NCBI GenBank assembly: GCA_002049455.2
Contig: KV918779.1
Span: forward strand, 248,001 to 312,000
DNA: 64,000 nucleotides
Reading direction: 5' to 3'
From: Porphyra umbilicalis
Taxonomy: Eukaryota > Rhodophyta > Bangiophyceae > Bangiales > Bangiaceae
Position 1 is the stretch's first letter. Each line of letters begins with the position of its first letter. Both the position numbers and the translations under genes were made by a program. Of the stretch, positions 1 to 10,604 are shown piece after piece. The notes below the pieces were generated by a model. The model saw nothing but the letters and a program-made list of their open reading frames with translations. It was not told the origin of the DNA and did no database searches.

Positions 1-857
1 AGAGCCAACGCGGCAGCGAACGGGCCAAGAACCCGGCCGACGCGACCAAGGGACACGACATAGTCATTGTATGGAGTGTCCGTTTCGGGATCAAGTGGAT
101 GTCCAATCAAAATCGAGCGCCGTGCAGCACAAGGCACAACTGCTCTGGCGACTCGCGAGTACCAAAGTAACTGCTCTCGTTCTCGGCTGGAGGAGGAGCC
201 TGATTGGAGCTGCAAAGCCCTGCTCGGGATTGTGCAGTTGATCTGCGAACATTAAAAGGGGGGCCAGTTTGTCGATTGAGGGTGCTACTTGAAAAAACCC
301 GGCCAATTCCAATCTGTAAAACGAACAGGAGCTCTTTCCTCGTCTTGCTCTTTCTTTGCGCTCGCCTAAGATGGGACCAATGCCGGCTGTTTTGCCGTAC
401 CTGTAGGCCGGTCGGCCTCATGTCGCCCCGTGGATGTCATGCATCCGCACCAGGGCAAACTGCACTTTGTTTTTGCTCGTGCCGCATTCGTGCAACAGGA
501 CGCGTCAAGGGAGCATGTTGGAAAAGTGTGTAGGAAACGAGAAAGGCACAGCGCGTGGGTAGGAAAGCAGCCATTTACGACACGAACGTGACGTGGCCGC
601 CCGGCCCTCCCTCCCCTATCGTACGAAGGCAAAGAGATACACTGCGTCGAGCCCACTCCAATGCAAACAGATAAAAGCAAGGCACACAAACAAGAAATGT
701 ATCCACACATGCGCGACAAGGAGAAGGCAGCATTGCCGTACTTGGGCACGTACAGCGCCAATCTCTTGTAAAGTGCATGCCAGGTGTTGATGAAGGACCT
801 TTGGGAATGGTGGCCACCCAGTACTGGGCCCGTCCGCGACGGTTGGCCACGCCGCCC
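1..857. other. no gene recognised
   Basis: Short overlapping open frames exist on both strands, but none has a recognisable domain, a consistent GC3 bias or a partner frame. The stretch precedes the 3' end of a minus-strand transposon protein gene, so it may be the flank or terminal part of that element. No terminal inverted repeat could be identified. Confidence 0.4.
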
Positions 858-2699
858 CTAGGCCGTGGCGGAACTGCTGTCGTCACCAGAAGATCCTCCA
901 GCATTGGGCGGAGACGAGGGTGGGCTCGGTGTGTCCGTGCCGCAGCGCGTAGCGTCGTCCACGTCAATGGCCGGAGCGGCCGAGTTCGTGCTGGCCATGA
1001 ACCGCTGGTGCTTGGTTGCTTGCGATGCGCGACCACGAGAAGGTCGGAGCGGCGGCCGCTTTCTGCTTGCGGCCACTCGCGGCCCGCCGCGGGCGGCAGT
1101 GGAGAACCGCGCGGCCGCGGCAGCGGCCTCGCCAATGCTGGTTGTGGGACGAGGCCACTTTGCCGGCCGGCGGCCGACGCGGCGGTCGTGCTCTTCGTCG
1201 TCGGAGGAGGGCGGCGTCTTAGAGCCGGTACTCGGCCGCAGAAGCGGCCGGAGAGCGGCCGCAAGAGGTTGGCGCGACGACGGTGACGGAGTGCGACTGT
1301 GCTTGCGGCGGACGGTCTTGGCCTTGGCCGTGGCCGTCGTGTCAGGAACTGCCGCGCGCCCCGTCACTGCTACGGCCGCGTCGTGGGCCTCGTGCGGGTT
1401 AAAGGCCTCCTCCTCCTTGTCCTCTGCGGCCGCCACGTCCGAGGCCTTGCGTGTTGTGCCCACCGCGTCCTCAACAGCCACGCCCTCGCTTCGGTGCACT
1501 TGCCTGTCCTCGGTCGTGGTGTCCTCGCCCTCATTGGACCGAGCGCCCCCGGCCCTTGCGTGGGCCGAGCCGCTCCGCTGGCGCAGCGCATTGTTGTCCT
1601 TGCGATGGGCCGCTATTGCGGCCTTCCAGAAATCAGCGGCATATGGAGACTTGGAGGCCTCTGCGGACGTCCAAAACAGGATGTTGCTCCGTTCTCGTGC
1701 CGACGCGGCAAGCGCCTGAAGGGCAGCCGTGTTGGCGGCCGACTCGCGTTGCAAAGCCGCCACCTCTCTCTGCTGCTGCATCTCTGCTCTACAGGCCGCC
1801 TTGGCCGCCTTACTCCCTGTAGGACGCTCCTGGAAGTGGCCGCTGTTGTGGGCCGTGCTCTTTGTTTGGCTGCTCAAGCGTGGTTGGCGTGCGTCGTCAT
1901 CGCAATCGTCGCTCGACGACAGCACTCCGCCGTCGACATGCCCTGCCAGTCCGGTCGGCCGTGGCGCGGCCACAGTCGGAGGGGTCGCCATCATTCCCAC
2001 AGCAGTGCTGAACTTGTCCAGGTCTCGTAGCACTTTGAAGCTGTCCATGTGCTTGCACTTGAGCGTCGCCATCACCTCCGGCCGTGTGGCCGCCGCATAC
2101 AGGTCTCCTCCCCGATGGCCGTTGAAGTAGGCAATAGCCGCATTCTCCATTTGCTCCTCCGTCAAGTTGCCCGTCATCTTGCGCCGCGTGACGGCCAGGT
2201 AGCTGTCCTTGATCTTGAAAACATCGGGAAAGACTTTGTAGCGCAACACCCGCATGATGGCGTTGGTCGACCGCTGCTTGCGCTTGTCGATGTTGCGGAG
2301 GCCCGACTTGTCCAGCAGGCCACGAAACGTGTCGGCCACGGCGGCCTCGTACTGCAGCGCGCGCTGGTTCGTGCCCTTGACAGAGTCGAGCGTCACACTG
2401 CGGTACGCCTTGGAAAGGAGCACAAACTCAAGCGGCAACCACTCTAGACCGCGGCCCAAACGGCCCTGCCTGGCGTCCGTGTTCGGCTCTTGGTCCAGGG
2501 CCTCCTCTTCCGCTGCGTCCGCGTCCGCTCCACCAAACTCCTCCTCGTCCTCGGCATGCAACGCGCGGCCAGTGGCCCAAAGATCTTCCCTTGTTGTCGT
2601 CTTTGCACTGCGGTCATCCTGCGGGCGCTTTCGCTGCCGCTCCTTTTCCACGACCTTGCCCTTGGGACCCATCACAGGGCGGATGTCGTCGTCAGACAT
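858..2699 (-). CDS. Myb/SANT-like protein of a Harbinger-type transposon (copy 1)
   Basis: Likely the DNA-binding accessory protein of a PIF/Harbinger element, which in known elements helps bring the transposase to the termini. The frame is open further upstream, but the ATG at 2699 (MSDDDIRPVMG) begins the part that looks coding, giving about 613 residues. It opens with a charged segment. Next comes a SANT/Myb-like stretch containing SKAYRSVTLDSVKGTNQ, then SYLAVTRRKMTGNLTEEQ, then FKVLRDLDKFSTA, which fits the 'W/F-x-VLR-x-x-x-KF' segment of plant and algal Myb-like/NAM-associated transposon proteins. The C-terminal half is a Gln/Ala-rich coiled-coil-like segment with FWTSAEASKSPYAADFW, followed by a low-complexity tail. 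The same blocks occur in the same order in the copy at 59833-61035. This copy has no internal stop. A Cys-rich ORF ends 41 bases upstream on the same strand. The family call is good; the function is inferred. Confidence 0.62.
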   Translation of the reverse strand: MSDDDIRPVMGPKGKVVEKERQRKRPQDDRSAKTTTREDLWATGRALHAEDEEEFGGADADAAEEEALDQEPNTDARQGRLGRGLEWLPLEFVLLSKAYRSVTLDSVKGTNQRALQYEAAVADTFRGLLDKSGLRNIDKRKQRSTNAIMRVLRYKVFPDVFKIKDSYLAVTRRKMTGNLTEEQMENAAIAYFNGHRGGDLYAAATRPEVMATLKCKHMDSFKVLRDLDKFSTAVGMMATPPTVAAPRPTGLAGHVDGGVLSSSDDCDDDARQPRLSSQTKSTAHNSGHFQERPTGSKAAKAACRAEMQQQREVAALQRESAANTAALQALAASARERSNILFWTSAEASKSPYAADFWKAAIAAHRKDNNALRQRSGSAHARAGGARSNEGEDTTTEDRQVHRSEGVAVEDAVGTTRKASDVAAAEDKEEEAFNPHEAHDAAVAVTGRAAVPDTTATAKAKTVRRKHSRTPSPSSRQPLAAALRPLLRPSTGSKTPPSSDDEEHDRRVGRRPAKWPRPTTSIGEAAAAAARFSTAARGGPRVAASRKRPPLRPSRGRASQATKHQRFMASTNSAAPAIDVDDATRCGTDTPSPPSSPPNAGGSSGDDSSSATA

Positions 2700-2740
2700 G
2701 ACAGCAAGGAAGACGTCCTTGGCCCAATGATGCGGCCTTA

Positions 2741-3397
2741 TCAGAGCAAGTGCCGGGCATAAGGCGGCGCCCGACGGGACAGCGTTGTGCTGTTGCTGTA
2801 CGGCCACCACCAGCGCGGCCGCGGCGGCCCGTGGTTCTCGTCCTTCCACAGCGTCTCGGAGTGACCTTGTGCGTCGGGCGGCTGCCGCTCGGCGACCCAA
2901 TTGGGGGGCTTGCTGCGGCGTTCCGCGGCCCGGCGGGCCTCGCGGTCGTACCAAGTCTCCGTGACGGTGGTGCCGCTGAACAAGACGCTTGTCAGAGGCT
3001 CTTTGACAGCCCACGGGCACATGCACCACGGCGGGCAGTCGACCGGCTGGACGATCACGAGCCCCTTAACGAGCCGACAGATCGAGCAAAGTCGGCGCTC
3101 GTAGCGCCGCTGCTCCGTCTTGCTCCAGTACTGCACCTCGAAGTTGAAGCGCCAAGCAAAGCCAGGCTCGAGACCCGGCCTCGTGGCCCAAGGGCACGGG
3201 CAGGAAGACGGGCAGATGGAGTAGAACGGGGACACGTCTTGAGCCCGGTGGCAGTACTCGCAGCACGGCCTCCACCCCCGGTTGTACTCCTCCTCGCTGA
3301 CAAAGCGTGCCGGTGGGCCAAAATCCGGCCGTCGAAACCGTGGATGCTGCCGGTCAGCAGGTGCGGGGCGCGACGAGGGCCCGGCGCCGTCCGTCAT
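2741..3397 (-). CDS. protein with two matching Cys-rich CPWA modules, function unknown
   Basis: I do not recognise this family. The ATG at 3397 (MTDGAGPSSRPAP) gives about 218 residues. Two modules share the pattern C-x2-C-x(12-13)-C-x3-C-x-C-P-W-A. The first runs from CCEYC to CPCPWA and the second from LCSIC to CMCPWA. Between them lie Trp-rich and charged linkers (FNFEVQYWSKTEQRRYERR). Such spacing suits zinc binding, but no named zinc finger fits. The C-terminal ~90 residues are basic with ARRAAERRSKPPNWVAERQ. The gene lies just upstream of the Myb/SANT-like ORF on the same strand, so it could be a second gene of that element, or a 5' exon spliced to it, because the two frames overlap between 2741 and 3029. 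GC3 is high throughout, which supports real coding. Confidence 0.5.
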   Translation of the reverse strand: MTDGAGPSSRPAPADRQHPRFRRPDFGPPARFVSEEEYNRGWRPCCEYCHRAQDVSPFYSICPSSCPCPWATRPGLEPGFAWRFNFEVQYWSKTEQRRYERRLCSICRLVKGLVIVQPVDCPPWCMCPWAVKEPLTSVLFSGTTVTETWYDREARRAAERRSKPPNWVAERQPPDAQGHSETLWKDENHGPPRPRWWWPYSNSTTLSRRAPPYARHLL

Positions 3398-3540
3398 CGT
3401 TGAGAGGAGGGACTGGTGGTGAGAAGAGGGGGGCTCAAATAGGAACCCCAGACAGCTCAAAAGGCCACTGTAGGCCCGCGTACGCAGAGGCACCCAAGAA
3501 TCGCTCAGAATGGCCAACAGGCACACACACAGGAGTCACG

Positions 3541-3632
3541 CACGGCGGGGGACGAGATGGCCGCACGGCGGGGGACGAGATGGCCGCACGGCGTGGGACG
3601 AGATGGCCGCACGGCGGGGGACGAGATGGCCC
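3541..3632. repeat. 23-bp minisatellite, four units
   Basis: Four head-to-tail copies of a 23-bp unit beginning CACGGCGGGGGACGAGATGG. The third has one G-to-T change. The array lies just upstream of the Cys-rich gene and would fall in its promoter or 5' flank. Confidence 0.9.
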
Positions 3633-4938
3633 TCGTGGGGCCTGCCACGAAAGAACGGAGAACGAAAAATGCGCGACCCACCAACGCCACCCCCGCACAG
3701 CTCTAACGAACGGCGAGGCGCGGTGGTGGGTGGCAGCGTGACAGAGCGTAGAGCGTTCCACTGTGAGCGGCCGTGGGAGCTGGGGACGCACAAGAGGCGC
3801 CAATAGACGGCAACAGGATAAAATCGTCGGACTACCAGCGAGGGCACCGGTGCGGAAAGGCACGCACGCAGGCCTCGGAGGGCTGTCGCACGCGGCAGCA
3901 CACGAATGGAGACAAGGAGGACGGACGGCCGCGTGGAGCGGCTGGTCGCCACCTCGGTCACACCTGCCTCCTGACTAGTTTGCTTTGGGCCAGCCGCCGC
4001 CGCGGTCATGCGCGCCGTGCGTGTCCCGCCGTGTGTCAGCCAACGCGCCTCAACAGGTGCGTGAGTTGGGGGGCATCACGTGGCCGGACAGCTTGCAAGC
4101 GCGTGGGGCCGCGAGGCGTGGAACACCAGCCGAGAGGTCTCCAGCTGTGCCCAAGAGGCGGCGATGCAACGTATCTCTCTTGCGCGACCGGAGCCCCTTC
4201 CTAAACCATCGGAGCAATTCGTTTGTTAGAATTTTGAACCGGAGAGTGGGCTACTTCACTCTGCCTTCGTGCGCACCAGTAAACATCATGCGCACATTAA
4301 AATCAAGACCCAGACAAAGTGATTTCGAGGGTCATTGGGTGCCACAATTGACACAGTTCGCAACATCAAATTGCACCTGTCCAGCATGCATGCGTCACGC
4401 ATTCGTAACCTGAGTGTGTCTCGCGAGGCACGCAAGGGGCCCGCAGGTCCAGGCCCCCAAAAAAGTTGGCAGCACAATGAAAGAGGCGTGGAAGCGAAAA
4501 ACAATGGCCCGCATGGCCCGTGCCGTGGCTCTTGACGGGGTCCGCGTCAGGACGGTCAGAGGGCACCACGTGGACCCGTCGTGGCACCGCTTACGACCCT
4601 TGTGAAAAAGTGAAACCGACTCCCCTGCAGGCGGCGGCAGCGCATTACCACACTTCAGCTCGGGTGCAGGGTAAGATCGTGTTTTTCTTGGGAGTCGGGC
4701 GTCAACTGTCACGTGCCACCGGCCATGCTCAGCCAAGTAAAGCCTGGGAGCTCCAAAGGAACCTTCGAAAATCATCCTTGCGCGAAGAAGTTCTGACGAG
4801 GGTGTGGCGGCGGCCGTTCATGGCGTCGAACTGCCAATGGAGGGGCTCCATGAAGGCCGTTTCTAGGGGCCTATGTGCCGGCCACAGAAGGGGAGGCCGT
4901 TTCTGTTGGACAGGCCAGCCACGCGGGCAGGCGGGATG
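3633..4938. other. no gene recognised
   Basis: Several overlapping ORFs of 60-210 codons occur on both strands. None shows a domain, and amino-acid composition is similar in all frames, as expected of shadows in GC-rich DNA. Confidence 0.35.
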
Positions 4939-5106
4939 GCCGATGGGCCGGCCGGTGTGGCGGCCGCCGGGCCGGACGGCGGTGCGGCTGACGCGCCTGA
5001 CGGCGGTGTGGCCGACGCGCCTGACGGCCGCGCGGCTGACGCGCTGGACGGCGGCGCGGCGCACGCACGGGACGACGGCGCAGCTGCCGCGCGGAGCGAC
5101 GGGGGA
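4939..5106. repeat. 24-bp minisatellite, seven degenerate units
   Basis: A 24-bp period, for example GCTGACGCGCCTGACGGCGG plus four bases, repeats about seven times. Because 24 is a multiple of three, every frame encodes an 8-residue repeat (ADAPDGGV-like on plus, PSGASATP-like on minus). Any long ORF here is a consequence of the repeat and not evidence of a gene. Confidence 0.8.
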
Positions 5107-6164
5107 GCCGCCGCGGGGGACGGGTGCCGCGTGGCGCGAGACCGCGCTGCTGCGTCAAGTGTAATCGTGCCAGCCCACAGAGTACAGTTGTCTTCATCCC
5201 TGTCGCCTAGCCCCGTTGTCTGCGTCTTCGCGGCAGTCCATAAACTGTGCGGACCCTCCATGAAGCAAAGTGCGTAGCACCTGTAAACACCTTTCCAGCG
5301 TGGTTGCGTGGGCGTGTTTGGGTCATCGCCTTGACATATGACATCTGGTATGACATTCAGTCGGGTGATGATGCGACCACACGGCGGCACAGCACCCTCC
5401 TCTGCTTTCTTGCAAGGTCTGCAGAGGGCCCTAAAAGGCTTGTCAATCCTGATCATACTGAATGAACCCGGCGCGTGTCAGGGAGATATGCGTTAAAAAG
5501 GGGTTTGATCCAGAAGACACGTCCCAGTAATTGGCTGCCTGCAAAGGACATTCGCTGTTCACTGAATCTCTGCACATTGGTCCTTGATTGGACGGCACCC
5601 TCTTCGAGCACCATGCTTTGTCGACCAGGGACGTGCAACCGCCTTCGCCCCCCATGCCTCTCTGCTACTATGCGGTGCCGTCATCCTGGTACGTAGCCTC
5701 TTCGCAGCTGTCGTTTGCTGCTGTATGACATAGACACAAACGAAACCACTGGGTGAGCCGCATTCGATTGCAAAATGCCTGTTGTGGGCTTCCACGGTTG
5801 TGGCTTTCACGTAAAGAAGTAAAAGGGATGGGTACAGTGAAACAAATAGAGCTCACCTACAAAACATTTTCGAAACACAACGCGCACGGGAGGCCCGTCA
5901 CCCCCCGGCACCTTCGCCCGCGCGGGACGAGCCGCTGCTGGGCACTGCCGCCGCGCGCCGCAGCACCGCCGCAGCAAACACGTGCGGGACGCCGCGCCCC
6001 GCCGCCTCCACCACCCCCCCTGCCACCGCCGCACCCGCCCACAACAGCCACAGCCGCTCGTCGCAGCCGCTGCGTCCGGCACCGTCGCGCGCGGGACCGC
6101 AACCCCCCCCCCGCCGCTGCTGCAGCCGCCCCTGCGCTCCGCCGCCGCAACACCCCCACCGGCC
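5107..6164. other. unassigned; AT-richer spacer then GC-rich low complexity
   Basis: Bases 5160-5880 are of ordinary composition with no recognisable gene. From about 5885 to 6160 the DNA is dominated by CCGCC/GCCGC triplet-like repeats giving Pro/Ala/Arg-rich translations in every frame. This low-complexity block directly follows the possible minus-strand gene at 6165-6605. Confidence 0.4.
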
Positions 6165-6605
6165 CTACCGGCGACAGCAGCCGCCACCGCCGCGGCCCAC
6201 ATGGGCGGGAGCGCAATTCCCCGACGCCTCCGCCTGCGGATCCTCCTCCTGCTTGACGTCGGCCTTGCTTGCGGCCTTGCTTGTGGCCTTGCTCGCGGTC
6301 TTGGCAAAGGCTTTGGCCGCAGCGGCGACCTTGCGGTCATTGGCGACCGCGGCCTTATACCTGGCCTCCTTCGCATCCGCCTTCGCCCAGCGCTCTCTCA
6401 TGGTGCGAGCGCTATCGCGCCCGACGGCCCCAGCGCGGGCCACGTCAGCCTCACGGTGCTCCGCGAGCATCTCCGCTAGTCGCTGTGCCGCGCGGGCCCC
6501 GGGGGGGGAGGAAGACGCGCTGTCTACAGCACTCTTTCGTGGGCCAAGATGGTCAGCACGCGAACCGCCAGGAGCACCATTTCCATCGCCAGCATGGCCT
6601 TCCAT
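6165..6605 (-). CDS. possible small Lys/Ala-rich helical protein
   Basis: Function unknown. The ATG at 6605 (MEGHAGDGNGAPGG) opens a frame with high GC3. It contains a Ser/Pro-rich head, a predicted helix around QRLAEMLAEHREADVARAG, and a Lys-rich repeat-like stretch AFAKTASKATSKAASKADVK followed by acidic residues. The frame then runs into the GC-rich block, where the assigned stop may not be the true end. The open frame also extends upstream of the ATG without a better start. It could be a host gene or a transposon leftover; coding itself is only moderately likely. Confidence 0.3.
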   Translation of the reverse strand: MEGHAGDGNGAPGGSRADHLGPRKSAVDSASSSPPGARAAQRLAEMLAEHREADVARAGAVGRDSARTMRERWAKADAKEARYKAAVANDRKVAAAAKAFAKTASKATSKAASKADVKQEEDPQAEASGNCAPAHVGRGGGGCCRR

Positions 6606-6815
6606 GCCAAGAGACTCGGAATATACGGCCTGGAGGAGGTGGGGAAAAGAGAAAATATAGGTCTCGCGGCGGAGAGTGATCCCAGGGAACAGCGACACTT
6701 CAGTCGCCGCTTGAGGGGTGTGATGAAAGGGTGTTAGCCATGCGCTTGTCTGCTGGGAGATGCGGTCGGGTAGTCCACAGCTGTCGGCGAGATATTGGGT
6801 GCTGTGGACAGCCAT

Positions 6816-8864
6816 TCACGGGGCACGGGAGTGGTCACTGCCGATGCTGAGAGAGCCCCCTTCCCCGCGCTTCCACGCCTCGCGCTCCCACGCTTCGTCC
6901 TGGCTCCACTTTAGCTGCAGTGCCTTCATTTTTCACTGTCTCAGGAACCGATGCTTGGCACGACGGGCACCAATTCTAGTCAACAACAGTGCACAATAAA
7001 ATCACGAGTGCTGCCCTTTTTTCGGACAGCACACGGGTGAGGCATCAAACGACCGGCGCGTCCTTCAGTCAACTCAACGACACGTGGATGGCTGCGCGGC
7101 GCCCTCCATCGCTATGACAGGCGCACGCCCTCCGCGGTCCTACGGGGCCCTCGGACATCAGTGTCAGGGACTACAGTCAATCCCCAATGATCGCCCACCC
7201 CCCACCGAAACTGTTACGAGGGCCTATTGTGAAGGCTACTTCCCGAAAAACCCGGCCCGGAAACAGCCTTTGTGGTGCAATCAATGCATGTAAACCGTTT
7301 CACTGACGTCGGGATCCTTTTCTAGCCCCAGACGGTGCCTTGATCGCCTCTGCGGGGCGATCGTTGGTCTGCTCACCCAAGGCCCACCTGGCCTTCTATG
7401 GACCCTCACTTGGTTGATGATTCACAGTGCCCCGGCTCGGCTTTCGAACTTCCCGGAGCCCGTCGCACGCGGTGGTCCAGGCCGCCTCGGGCGGCAATAG
7501 TATCGACAGGTTTCGCACAAACACGATGCATATTGAGCACGCAGGGCGGCCTCGTTGCGGGCGCTACGTTGTCAAGGCCGCGAGCCACGAATGCAACATC
7601 ACTGAGGGAGATTGTCTCCAGATCGACTTGAGCCGCCACGAATAGGGTTCAGACGCCACGCGTCGGGTCATTTGCGTCCCTTTCTACATCTCGACAGGTG
7701 GTGATTACCCAAAATGAACAACGATCGCGCCATATTCGGAGTGTTCAAGCTTGTAGCCTCCTTCTAACCGTCAACGTGTCTTCTTTATTCATGATGATCG
7801 AATGGCCTCTTCTATCAATAGCGGAAGGTTCATCGTGTTTGCCACTCAATCGGCTTCATATTGTGCACCCACCGCATCCGCCCTTTTCTCGACACTACGG
7901 GTTCGGTTCGAATGCACCTTGCTGGACTGTCCGTTCCCAAATCGAACAGCACATGTAGCCCCCTATTCTATCAAGTACTTTTCTTCTTTCAGCATATTCG
8001 CTGCATCGGTTCGTATCGGGTCAAGCAGCCAATGACAGGGTGACAACGGCCCACATCGTGGCGCTCTGAAACCGATGGTATGGGGAAAGAAGCAGACGTT
8101 GATAAACGTGCCCTGAGAGCATTGTTAACAATGAGATGCTATCCCCATATTCAAGCCACGTTGCACAACGTGTCCCATTAAGCACCTGAAGTCCGATGTA
8201 ACACCACTTTTTAGACGAAGAAGCCCTTTTTTTGTTCGGGCCATGGAAATCGAACTACCTACTTGATTCTTGCTTCCGCTGACCAAGAATAGCTGTGCGG
8301 CTATCGCTTTTCTATTTCGAGTCGGAATAGCTTTTAGGATAGCCGAGGCTATCTCACGGGGGCCTCTGATTGGCCCATGTGATGGATCAACGACCCGTTT
8401 CACAGCAAATAGTAGCACGTGGCTGCAACGTGTGCGCCACGTCTGCAAGATTGACTGCCAGTTTCTTCTGGGCAGAGGTGGTGGGAACGTCCGCAAGAGC
8501 TGTCGTGCATGGCAATGGTCTTACGGTGACGTCCTTCTAGGCGTGGTCGTCATCAAGTGCTGCACATTTTGACCTGTTTCTTTGTCCGTCTGCCGACGAG
8601 CGTTCTCTGCGCCTTCGTAATGGTTGATACGGGTGCTCACCACAGTTGTCGTCTGCCGCTGCAGTGAATCCAGTCCTGGTAGAAAATATCGTCTTGATCG
8701 GGCCCAGACAAGGCCTGGTGTAAGGAAACCTGCGGGTACTTAGGCTCATGACAGCACAGGAGCCAACCGCTGACGTACATGTGGCTGTCTAAGGACGCGG
8801 ACTTGGTTCTAGAATGGAATAGCCGATAGCGATAGCCTGAGTTGTTGGCAATGCTCTGAGGGGC
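6816..8864. other. AT-richer stretch, no gene recognised
   Basis: GC content is visibly lower than in the host gene island. No ORF exceeds about 125 codons or shows a domain. Clusters of GCTATC/GATAGC occur at 8295-8375 and 8818-8840, like those in the MITE at 54521-54967, but I could not align clean inverted ends here. It is probably old transposon debris. Confidence 0.4.
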
Positions 8865-9990
8865 CTATTTTTGAATTTTTGAGCGGGGCCGGGCGGCGTC
8901 CTTGCACTTTGTCAGTCGGTGGCTCCCCTGCCTGTGCACTGACTGGCCGTGCGCCGCGTGCCGCGCGCGGCTCACCCGCGCGCGGCGGGTGGGGGGGCGG
9001 CCACCGCCGCTGGCAGCGTTGGCGCCGCCTCTGCCGCCCACCCGGCGGTGGGCGGTTGACGACCGCGCGCGCGACGCGCGCCTGCACGCGACGGCGGGCA
9101 GCAGCCGCAGCCGCGGCCGCAGCGGTGGTGGCCGCGGTAGCGGCGGCGGCAGCGGCCGTCGTATTCCCCGTGGTGGCGGGGCCCGAGCTCGTCGGCGGCG
9201 GCGGCGCGGCAGCCACCACCGTCCGTCGCGCGGCGGCCGCCTGGGCGGTTGGGCGCGGGGGCGGCGCGCCCCCCGCCGGGCTGGTGGCGCCCAAGCCGCC
9301 GCGCCCCGCCGCCACTGCCGCCACCGCCGTCGCCGCGGCGTCCACTGGCGTGCCCATGAGGGCGGTGGCCGAAGCCACGGCTGCGGGCCCGCCCCGCCGC
9401 CGTGGCGTCGGCGGTCGTGCACGACTGCCGCGGCAGAGGCCGGCCGGCGGGCGCCGCCACGGCAGCCCGCGGTTGGGCGCCGTCGTGCCGCTTACGGCGG
9501 CGCTGGCGCTGGCTTCGCCCCCCTTCCCGCCGGCCTGGCGCCGGGACGGGGTTGGGGCACTCCCGACCCTGCCCCTCGCTGCCGGTGGTCGTCGCCTCCG
9601 CTGGCGGGTGCGCCCCGTCGACGCTGCGCGTGTGCGCGTGTTGGGGAGGCCTGTGGTGGCCTCCCCGACGGCCGCCGCTGCCGCAGCGGCGGCACCCCCC
9701 CGCCTCACCTTGCAGTGGCGACGGGCCCACAGTGGCCGCCCCGCCGGCCGAAGGGGCGGGGGCCCCCGGTCCGGCGCACCCCGAGCCGCCTTCCGCACCG
9801 AGGCATCGCACGCGTGCGCGTGGGCGCGGCGGAAGCAGCGCGCCGCCGCCGCCGCGCACCCGCGGCCGCGACGCCGACGGCGGCTCGGTGAGGGCACGGC
9901 GGCGCGGCGGGCGCCGGCGCCGAGCGCCACGCCGACGAGGGGGATGCGGGACTTTCCTCTGGCGCAAAGGACGTGAGATCGCGTGGAGAC
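8865..9990. other. GC-rich low-complexity block, coding uncertain
   Basis: Long ORFs overlap in four frames. The minus frame ending at 8809 gives an Ala/Thr/Pro-rich translation and the plus frame 8879-9976 an Ala/Arg-rich one. Neither contains a domain. With GC this high, stop codons are rare in every frame, so length is not evidence. If there is a gene, the minus frame has the composition closest to the Ala-rich proteins nearby. The block ends about 600 bp upstream of RPL23A. Confidence 0.3.
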
Positions 9991-10577
9991 AGGGTGGGGG
10001 AGGGATCGAAGCTCCCCGCGGTCTCCCCGCTAGTCTGCCGTCCACTCGCGTGGTCTGCGTGGCGGAGACTGCGCAAGGGCGATTGTACGGAGCTCCCGTG
10101 GTGGCCGCCCTGTGGTGTGGGTGAGAAAGTTGTGAAAAACAGGCAAATAAGCTGTTTTGGTGTGGCGAGACAGTGACGTAGGTGTGGGTGGCATTGTGTC
10201 TGAGCAGCGTTGTCTCTTGTCAGAGCACCCTCAGAAGATGCACGTGACGCTCTTGTCAATCTTTCGTCGTGTGAAAGCGGATTTGTCGTTTCGCAAGTCC
10301 AGGGTATTTTCGCGAACGCGCTTTCAGTGTGTAACATATCCTTGACTTTGAACACCTGCTGTAATGTCAGATTGAGCACTACGATCGCGAAACGTTCGTC
10401 CGCACGCTCCGGGACACGAGTCCCACGGTGCTCCCGCAGACGGCCGAAGCGGTCGGATTGACGACGGTGCCGGCCGATCCATTCAGCGGCGCCACCGACG
10501 TGACGCCCACCCCTGTCCACGCCTTGCTCCCGCGCACGCCCGTCCTCGTCGTTGGCGTGCCCCTCCACGTACCCCCC

Positions 10578-10604
10578 TCGGTTTCCCCTTATTCTTTGGT
10601 CAGC
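10578..10604 (+). promoter_or_regulatory. pyrimidine-rich (TOP-like) leader of RPL23A
   Basis: A run with CTCGGTTTCCCCTTATTCTT lies immediately before the proposed RPL23A ATG. Ribosomal protein genes in many eukaryotes start transcription in such a tract. The transcription start itself cannot be read from sequence. Confidence 0.35.

Noticed and set aside
3541..5106. CRISPR-like array from regular repeats
   Set aside because: The repeats are contiguous minisatellites without unique spacers, and the genome is eukaryotic.
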